From Bdellovibrionales bacterium CG10_big_fil_rev_8_21_14_0_10_45_34 (lineage in GTDB: Bacteria; Bdellovibrionota; Bdellovibrionia; Bdellovibrionales; 1-14-0-10-45-34): a stretch of 64,000 nucleotides of DNA. Location: the NCBI GenBank assembly GCA_002778785.1, contig PEZS01000011.1, positions 478,882 through 542,881 on the forward strand, given 5' to 3'. Each line of letters opens with the position of its first letter. Position 1 is the stretch's first letter. Both the position numbers and the translations under genes were made by a program. The notes under the pieces were generated by a model that made no database searches, was not told where the DNA came from, and saw nothing but the letters and a program-made list of their open reading frames with translations. This document shows, in pieces, positions 63,254-64,000 of this stretch.

Positions 63254-64000
63254 TCAATCAACAAAAACGTAGACACGGTCATTCGGGCATTTGCCATTGA
63301 GGCAATGGTTGGCATCGCGAATCGCGCCGACAGTCCTGATCCAAGAGAAATCTAGTTCGCCTGAAGTGACTCTCTTTCTAAACTCATCCGAAAGATCAGT
63401 TCTTTTAACTGCTATTGGTTTAAGGGGAGCATAGTAAAAACCTCCGCTACGAATCCGACTGGGAGTTGCAAATTTGACTTGCCACTCGTGGGTGAAGGTA
63501 CCCCTTTCTACAGTCAAAAACTTCATACTCCAAATAGCGTCATTGGACGGGAATGCATCCGCGTACGGATTGGGATCAAGCAAGCTCATGTCTTTGGCCG
63601 AAAACGAGCTCTCGCTTGTCCAAAGCTTGTGTAGGTTAAACTCCAAAAAATGCGGCCGGATATAATCTCTGCTGCCCATGCCCCGGGGCACAGGGTATCG
63701 GACTCTCGATTCCTCACTATTCAATACTAATATGGAATCAAAATCTGGAACGACTTCAGCTGGACTCGAAAAGAGCACCAGATTCTCTAAGTGTTTATCA
63801 AGCAAGTCTCTAAACTTAAAGATAGCGGATTCATAAGCAGAGAAATTTGCCGCATCGTACATGGCGCCATACCAATACTCCATCTGCTGAACGACAACTT
63901 CTTCGCCTTCCCCTAAGTTAGCGCCAATTCTGGCGAGGGCAAAGTGACTCAGTTCGTGTAGAAAGGTTAAGACCTGTTTCCGCTGGTCAAGATCGTAAAA
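63254..64000 (-). CDS. Partial protein with HExxH zinc-protease-like motif, N-terminus beyond the window
   Basis: The frame stays open from 64000 down to the stop at 63254, so 248 residues are visible and the start lies outside. The ATG at 63883 is internal. Near the N-terminal edge, FLHELSHFALARIG contains the HELSH zinc motif (His-Glu-x-x-His), followed by EGEE. Further on are two cysteines in HCLNGKC and a region rich in aromatic residues. It has the marks of a metallopeptidase; secretion or lipoprotein status cannot be seen. It lies in one unit with the TIGR02147 gene. No specific family is recognised. Confidence 0.72.
   Translation of the reverse strand, partial: FYDLDQRKQVLTFLHELSHFALARIGANLGEGEEVVVQQMEYWYGAMYDAANFSAYESAIFKFRDLLDKHLENLVLFSSPAEVVPDFDSILVLNSEESRVRYPVPRGMGSRDYIRPHFLEFNLHKLWTSESSFSAKDMSLLDPNPYADAFPSNDAIWSMKFLTVERGTFTHEWQVKFATPSRIRSGGFYYAPLKPIAVKRTDLSDEFRKRVTSGELDFSWIRTVGAIRDANHCLNGKCPNDRVYVFVD

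Noticed and set aside
63254-63883. Complete 209-residue gene starting at 63883
   Set aside because: The frame stays open to the window edge and contains an HELSH motif upstream of that ATG, so the ATG is internal.

Overview
The window is a 64 kb surface-polysaccharide (O-antigen/capsule-type) locus from a Gram-negative bacterium. Heptosyltransferase-type GT9, Wzm/Wzt, Wzx/Wzy/Wzz, WbpDBE and Ddl genes all point to an LPS-bearing cell. Three things suggest the Bdellovibrionota (Bdellovibrio-like bacteria): a TIGR02147-family protein (a family largely restricted to Bdellovibrio-type bacteria and Fibrobacter), a short secreted protein built like a phage tail fibre (similar to the fibre adhesins described in Bdellovibrio), and a small secreted 'LPTARELA'-type protein. 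This assignment is inference. No tRNA, rRNA, CRISPR array or insertion sequence was seen.

Layout. 1-8619 (mostly minus strand): ABC polysaccharide exporter Wzm/Wzt, two unknown membrane proteins, a ComEC-like metallo-beta-lactamase protein, and wbpD-wbpB-wbpE for a diacetamido-uronic acid. 8745-10483: GT2 plus methyltransferase. 10693-11643: the tail-fibre-like protein with an elaborate upstream region. 11753-13174: glycoside-hydrolase-like membrane-anchored protein. 13395-18078: WbpM-type dehydratase, Wzy-like polymerase and GT4. 18080-25948 (minus): GT4, methyltransferase, LegC-type aminotransferase, formyltransferase, PIG-L deacetylase, MFS/SpeE-like fusion and LegB-type dehydratase, probably making an N-formylated or de-N-acetylated amino sugar. 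26043-33826: GT-C enzymes (one with a LamG-like tail), GT2, sugar nucleotidyltransferase, methyltransferase, FemAB-like transferase. 33815-40061 (minus): methyltransferase, aldo/keto reductase, phosphoglycosyl transferase, GT4-nucleotidyltransferase fusion, HAD phosphatase and Wzx. 40273-45527: GT2, then DegT aminotransferase, a two-subunit thiamine-diphosphate enzyme and Wzz. 45633-50662 (minus): GalE, GT2, and a 998-residue flippase/degenerate methyltransferase/GT2 fusion.

50944-55398 is a less specialised stretch: small secreted protein, VapBC toxin-antitoxin pair, Ddl plus GT9, and a SpoU-type RNA methyltransferase. 55532-62209 is one plus-strand operon of gpmA followed by a complete CDP-3,6-dideoxyhexose (tyvelose-type) pathway: reductase, RfbE-type 2-epimerase, GT2, RfbF, RfbG and RfbH. 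62303-64000 (minus) carries the TIGR02147 protein and the C-terminal part of a protein with an HELSH zinc-protease motif, cut by the window edge.

Together the genes make several unusual activated sugars, assemble them on a lipid carrier through a PglC/WcaJ-type initiating transferase, and export them by two chemically different routes: Wzx/Wzy/Wzz, with two flippases, and ABC export. Very short spacings and 4-bp start/stop overlaps tie most genes into translationally coupled operons. The most unusual items are the 998-residue fusion, the orphan E1 alpha/beta pair, the GT4-nucleotidyltransferase fusion, the LegBC/formyl/PIG-L set with an MFS-SpeE fusion, and the tail-fibre-like secreted protein.
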